From: UBA3951 sp050952125
GTDB lineage: Bacteria > Bacillota > Sulfobacillia > Fermentithermobacillales > Fermentithermobacillaceae
Assembly (NCBI GenBank): GCA_050952125.1
Contig: JBMNKK010000004.1
Location: forward strand, 620,001-684,000
DNA: 64,000 nt
Direction: 5' to 3'
Shown here: piece by piece, positions 60,201 through 64,000 of the stretch
Layout: every line of letters starts with the position of its first letter
Position numbering within the stretch: position 1 is the first letter of the stretch
Notes under the pieces: model-generated
Seen by the model: the letters and a program-made list of their open reading frames with translations, nothing else
What the model was told of the DNA's origin: nothing
Database searches by the model: none
Made by a program: the position numbers and the translations under genes

Positions 60201-60297
60201 CTGTACATATGGGAGGAAAACCAGTATCATATGATGTACGTAGTCTATGTGTTGTACGATGAACGTATTATGAAGGTACACGGACGGTGATGACTGG

Positions 60298-61608
60298 TTG
60301 GACGACCCAGGAAGTAGTACGTATCTATTCGCAGTTCTATGGTTAGCTTGTTCCGCGTTTTTCTCCGGTTCCGAGAGTATTCTGTTCTCTTCGGACTACA
60401 TCAAGCTGAAGAGCAGATTCGGAGATCACAAGAATCTTGGAACCGTACTCAGCCTGAAAGACAATCCCCAGGCAGTGCTCTCTAGCATACTGTTGGGGAA
60501 TACATTGGTTAATGTTCTGTTTGCCTCTTCCATTGCCGCTATCTGCGTCTCTACTCTGACCCTGTCGAGAAGCATCGTTGACCTTGCCGCGACCCTCATA
60601 GGCACAGTCTTGGTACTGATCTTTGGAGAGATCAGCCCCAAACTCGTTGCCGGGGCCGACCCGGAAGGGTTCTCCGTAAGGCTGGCGCCTGTATTTAGTT
60701 TTCTCAACTCCCTTATGCGGCCGTTCGCCAAGGGTGTTGAAAAGGGCGCTGCTTCCATTGCAGAACGAATGCCGCGATTTGAGAGCAGAGCCGAGGAACT
60801 CACGGAAGCCAGGCTACTTGCCACCGTGGACTTTGTTGAAACGTCCGGTGCCATACGCAACGACGAGAAAGAGATGATATACGGAGTAATCGAGTCCAAA
60901 GAGGTCGAGGCCGTCGATGTAATGATTCCTCGGCCGAGCATGATCGCGATGCAGGAAGACAGGACAGGCTTTGACGCTTTGAACATCATGCTCAAGTACG
61001 GGGTCTCGAGGATCCCTTTGTTTGCCGAGTCAAGGGACAACATCACGGGAATCGTGAGCATCAAGGACCTCATTAATGCAGCGGGAGAGGATCAGGCAAG
61101 GTGGCAAGCTGTTCTTGGGGATCGGCCGGCCAAGTCCTTTGCGGCTCAACCCTATTTCGTCCCCGAGGGCAAGCGCGTCACCGACCTCCTTAAAGAGATG
61201 AAGTCCTTAGGCATACACATGAGCATTGTCGTAGACGAGTTTGACGGGGTTTCCGGGCTCGTGACTCTTGAAGACATCCTTGAGGAAATCGTGGGTGACA
61301 TCCGAGATGAGTATGACGGAGGAGATCAGTCGGTTATCCGCCTGGGAGACAACGTGTGGCAGGTTCCCGGGCGCATGAGCCTCTCTGATCTGGAATCTGT
61401 CGTCGATCTCGACATAGAGATTGAGGACTGTGACTCGGTTGCGGGAGTGGTGATGGAGTATCTTGATCGCGTGCCGCGCCCGGGCGATTCGTTTGACCTT
61501 GATGACCCGCCCCTTTCCTTTGAGGTACAGGAAGTTGACGGGCCTAGAATACGGAGAGTAGTCATCCGCAAAAGAGATACAGAGGTGTCGCCGCAGAATG
61601 GAAAGTGA
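60298..61608 (+). CDS. CNNM/CorC-type membrane protein with tandem CBS domains (hemolysin C family)
   Basis: 436 residues, TTG start. A CNNM membrane domain (about 8-140) has FFSGSESILFSSDYIKLKSR and ILLGNTLVNVLFASS. Two CBS domains follow (VIESKEVEAVDVMIPRPSM, RIPLFAESRDNITGIVSIKD, MSIVVDEFDGVSGLVTLEDI), then a C-terminal CorC/HlyC transporter-associated domain (WQVPGRMSLSDLESVVDLDI). Family members export or regulate magnesium or sodium. It overlaps the next, paralogous gene by 11 bases. Confidence 0.92.
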   Translation: MDDPGSSTYLFAVLWLACSAFFSGSESILFSSDYIKLKSRFGDHKNLGTVLSLKDNPQAVLSSILLGNTLVNVLFASSIAAICVSTLTLSRSIVDLAATLIGTVLVLIFGEISPKLVAGADPEGFSVRLAPVFSFLNSLMRPFAKGVEKGAASIAERMPRFESRAEELTEARLLATVDFVETSGAIRNDEKEMIYGVIESKEVEAVDVMIPRPSMIAMQEDRTGFDALNIMLKYGVSRIPLFAESRDNITGIVSIKDLINAAGEDQARWQAVLGDRPAKSFAAQPYFVPEGKRVTDLLKEMKSLGIHMSIVVDEFDGVSGLVTLEDILEEIVGDIRDEYDGGDQSVIRLGDNVWQVPGRMSLSDLESVVDLDIEIEDCDSVAGVVMEYLDRVPRPGDSFDLDDPPLSFEVQEVDGPRIRRVVIRKRDTEVSPQNGK

Positions 61609-62731
61609 CGTACCGCTATTACCGGTAATCATACGTTCGACACTGTTTCTGATTTCATTCTTAATAGTTGGGTTCTTCGCTGGATCGGAGACAGCGTTCC
61701 TGTCTATGGACGCGTGGGCGGTTGAGGGCTTAAAAGAGACGGGAGATCGCCGTGCAGCCTTGCTTAGCGCTCTAAATGAGGATTCCAGAAACACCACGTC
61801 GGCCATCTTGATAGGGACCAATGTATTTACCGTTCTGGCATCGGTCATGGGAGCGTCGCTCGCAGACCTTTTTCGGGCAGGGGAGACTTTCTCGGGCACG
61901 ATTCTCCCTCTCATGATCACAGCTCTTATGTTCTTCTTCTCGCAGCTCGTGCCGAAGACTTATGCGTCCAAGTCTCCTACGGAGATGGCTCTGGCCGTTG
62001 CGCCGCTGTTGAATTGGATTACAACGGTGCTGAAGCCTATGTCTACGGTGCTTTCTCTTGGGCCGTATCTGGTGGCCAAGTTCGTTGGGAAAAAGGCAGA
62101 GTCAGAGCAGTCGATATCCGATGCGCCCGTGAGGCTGGCTGTTGGATTGGCCGCCGAAGAGGGCCAAGTAGACAAGGAGGAAGGCGAGGTTATCGTAGGG
62201 GTTCTGGATTCATCGGACACCCTTGTAGCCGATATTATGGTTCCGTTGGCGAACGCCTTCGTTTTTTCTCCTGAAACCACGGTAAGCGACGCCCTCCACG
62301 ATATCCGGCAGAAACGATTCAGCCGCGTGCCGGTTGTGTCGAAAGACGGGAACGTAGAGGGTTTGGTCTACATGAAAGATGTTCTCCGGCAGGCAGTGAA
62401 GGAGCCAGGCTGTCGGCTGCCGGTTACCTCGCTCATGCGGCCGCCGCTGAGAGTGGCGCCCACAGACAACATACTTGACGTCTTGGCGCCTATGCGTAAG
62501 AACCGGGTTCACCTCGCTATCGTCGTAGACGGCCAGAAACCGGTGGGCATCGTAACCCTCGACGATATTCTTGAGGAGATAGTAGGCGTTATGCCCGAGG
62601 CTGTTCGGGGAAGGCCGGCTCAGAGAAAGCAGTCTCCGCCCGCCCGTGTGGTCGTAAGAGAAGGGTTTGAAGAGGGTTACAGCGAGAGTGACGGGTTCGA
62701 GACCGTGTCTCTTGAGGAATATGTGCAGTAA
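61598..62731 (+). CDS. Second CNNM/CBS membrane protein, without CorC C-domain
   Basis: 377 residues, ATG inside the end of the preceding gene. A CNNM domain (VGFFAGSETAFLSMDAWAVE, SAILIGTNVFTVLASVMGAS) and two CBS domains (RFSRVPVVSKDGNVEGLVYM, RVHLAIVVDGQKPVGIVTLD, DILEEIVGVM). The C-terminal CorC-associated domain of its neighbour is missing; the tail is short and charged. The two probably form a heteromeric cation transporter or sensor. The divergence between them suggests an old duplication. Confidence 0.9.
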   Translation: MESDVPLLPVIIRSTLFLISFLIVGFFAGSETAFLSMDAWAVEGLKETGDRRAALLSALNEDSRNTTSAILIGTNVFTVLASVMGASLADLFRAGETFSGTILPLMITALMFFFSQLVPKTYASKSPTEMALAVAPLLNWITTVLKPMSTVLSLGPYLVAKFVGKKAESEQSISDAPVRLAVGLAAEEGQVDKEEGEVIVGVLDSSDTLVADIMVPLANAFVFSPETTVSDALHDIRQKRFSRVPVVSKDGNVEGLVYMKDVLRQAVKEPGCRLPVTSLMRPPLRVAPTDNILDVLAPMRKNRVHLAIVVDGQKPVGIVTLDDILEEIVGVMPEAVRGRPAQRKQSPPARVVVREGFEEGYSESDGFETVSLEEYVQ

Positions 62732-62770
62732 AAAGCAGGTTTGAGGCTTGACTGGTCGAATGTATGACCC

Positions 62771-64000
62771 ATGCCTTCAGATAAGTCGGGTGACTCATTG
62801 ACAGGGCCCGGATGGGTTCCTTACGTGCCGGTCGTCGGCCTGGCAGTGCCTCTGGGTTTCGTTATCGCTACCCATAGGCCTCTGTACTGGGCAATGGCGG
62901 CCGGTTCCGTTATTGCCGCTCTCAGCGCCGCGTTCTGCCAGCGCGGAGAGCGGCGAGAGGGCTCGCCTGCCGAGCATATTATCCGGTATGCCTGGGCCGG
63001 CGTGTCCAGGATAGCCAATGTGATTGTCCTCATCCTGCTCGTGAACGCTATGACGGCGGTCTGGTTCACATCAGGGACCATTCAGGGCCTTGTCTACTAC
63101 GGGCTTTCGATTGTGAGTCCCGGGCAGGTCATGGTTGCGGGGCTAACCGTCTCTACGTTGGTTTCGCTTATGTTGGGCAGTTCGGTTGGCACAGTAGCTA
63201 CAGTGGGAGTCGCGGTTATGGGCATGGCTAAAGCTTTGGGAATTCCGCTGGCACCGGTAGCGGGAGCCATAATGTCGGGGGCACTCTTCGGTGACAGGGT
63301 TTCCTTCCTATCTCCCATCTTCCACTTGGCTATCGATCTCACCGGTTCTCAGCAGAGTAAGGCTTCTCGAAGGATATTCCTTACGGGAGCGGCTGCATGG
63401 GTGTTAGCTTTTGTGGCTTACTTGACCATGGGATTCGCCCTCGGACCGGGTTCGACCGCGCAAGGCTTACGGATGAGAGGGGAGTACCTGGCGGCCTTGT
63501 CGGAGGCGGCTAACATCGGCCCGTGGGTCGTGCTTCCTCCTACAGTGGTCATCTTGCTTGCTATGAGGAAAGTGTCGGTAAAGACTTGCCTCTTCGCAGG
63601 GCTGACCGTGGGCGGCGCCGTCGCCGTTTTGTCTCAAGGAAGGAATGTAGCTGACGTTTTCACGTCGGCCCTCGTTGGTTATTCACAAGAGTCCCGTGTG
63701 CCTGAGCTGGCCTCTCTCTTAAGAAGCGGTGGGATAGCCGGGACGAGAGATATGGTGATCCTCTTGTGCTCGGCCGGGGTCTATACCGGCATCACTGAGC
63801 TCTCGGGCATGATGGAAGCGGCTATCCGTCCCGCCATCGGCCGTATCAAAACTCGCACTTCTTTTCTCATGGCTACCATGGGAGTGAGCGTTCTATCCGC
63901 CGCTTTTGCCTCGAATCAGGCTATGTCCGTCATACTTCCGGCGAGGCTAATGGAGGCCAAACGAAAGGAAACAGGGACGTCTCCGGAGGACTTCGCGGGG
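62771..64000 (+). CDS. NhaC-type Na+/H+ antiporter, cut by window end
   Basis: 410 codons visible, no stop before the edge. It is polytopic, with the Na_H_antiporter motifs MLGSSVGTVATVGVAVMG and VAGAIMSGALFGDRVSFLSP. Near the end ASNQAMSVILPARLM resembles the substrate-facing end of NhaC proteins. It would exchange sodium (or amines/organic acids) for protons. The first 40 bases after the preceding stop show no strong ribosome site; ATG at 62771 is the first in-frame start. Same direction as the CNNM genes, implying a cation-homeostasis group. Confidence 0.88.
   Translation, partial: MPSDKSGDSLTGPGWVPYVPVVGLAVPLGFVIATHRPLYWAMAAGSVIAALSAAFCQRGERREGSPAEHIIRYAWAGVSRIANVIVLILLVNAMTAVWFTSGTIQGLVYYGLSIVSPGQVMVAGLTVSTLVSLMLGSSVGTVATVGVAVMGMAKALGIPLAPVAGAIMSGALFGDRVSFLSPIFHLAIDLTGSQQSKASRRIFLTGAAAWVLAFVAYLTMGFALGPGSTAQGLRMRGEYLAALSEAANIGPWVVLPPTVVILLAMRKVSVKTCLFAGLTVGGAVAVLSQGRNVADVFTSALVGYSQESRVPELASLLRSGGIAGTRDMVILLCSAGVYTGITELSGMMEAAIRPAIGRIKTRTSFLMATMGVSVLSAAFASNQAMSVILPARLMEAKRKETGTSPEDFAG

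Overview
The window looks like a chromosomal segment of a Bacillota (Firmicutes) bacterium, probably an anaerobic Clostridia- or Limnochordia-type lineage. The evidence is the set of regulators and RNAs: whiA-yvcK-rapZ, cdaA-cdaR-glmM-glmS with a glmS ribozyme, a c-di-AMP (ydaO-type) riboswitch, an S-box (SAM-I) riboswitch in front of metNIQ, DUF2089/SHOCT-like proteins, a Bce-type transporter with a two-component system, and oligoendopeptidase F. Shine-Dalgarno sites are strong and GTG/TTG starts are frequent. I saw no rRNA, tRNA, insertion sequence, phage gene or CRISPR array. Base composition was not computed.

Layout. 1-1.5 kb: a lipoprotein of the family 5 solute-binding type with its lobes in an odd order, behind a c-di-AMP riboswitch. 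1.5-3.7 kb: a divergent DUF2089 / SHOCT-like envelope-stress-type cluster. 3.7-8.0 kb (minus): rapZ-yvcK-whiA behind a cupin-type glucose-6-phosphate isomerase and a pyruvate-kinase C-domain protein. 8.0-10.5 kb (minus): a secreted peptide precursor with three copies of a proline-rich unit, followed by an HTH-TPR regulator. 10.8-16.5 kb (plus): cdaA-cdaR-glmM-glmS, linking c-di-AMP synthesis to cell-wall amino-sugar supply. 16.8-24.2 kb: a TetR-controlled MacB/FtsX-type exporter, two lipoproteins, a methyltransferase and a short Cys-containing protein. 24.2-29.8 kb (minus): D,D-carboxypeptidase, Bce-type ABC transporter and a response regulator/sensor kinase pair in one direction.

29.8-33.0 kb: a DtxR-family regulator and feoB behind a tandem DtxR-type operator. 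33.0-33.9 kb: a vapBC-like toxin-antitoxin pair. 33.95-36.5 kb: SAM riboswitch and metNIQ. 36.7-39.9 kb: an aminoglycoside-phosphotransferase-fold kinase and a membrane GGDEF-EAL protein. 40.1-47.2 kb: an IclR regulator, a four-gene membrane cassette (first member DUF6754-like), and an SDR, an amidohydrolase, an RraA-like aldolase and a probable ATC-hydrolase-like protein, all co-oriented. 47.3-51.6 kb (minus): C69 dipeptidase, then the tldD-tldE (pmbA) pair. 51.8-58.1 kb: bifunctional formiminotransferase-cyclodeaminase, trkA-trkH potassium uptake, and pepF. 58.3-64.0 kb: a chemotaxis receptor, two tandem CNNM/CorC-type CBS proteins and an NhaC-type antiporter cut by the window end.

How it fits together. 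One theme is c-di-AMP and ion homeostasis: the synthase and its regulator, a riboswitch on an ABC binding protein, TrkA with RCK domains, CNNM proteins and an NhaC antiporter. A second is amino-sugar and carbon control (rapZ, yvcK, glmM, ribozyme-controlled glmS, phosphoglucose isomerase). A third is envelope defence (carboxypeptidase, Bce-type transporter, SHOCT/DUF4097 proteins). The best candidates for undescribed biology are (i) the multi-copy peptide with its adjacent HTH-TPR regulator, (ii) the four-gene membrane cassette with its catabolic operon, and (iii) the rearranged solute-binding protein under c-di-AMP control.
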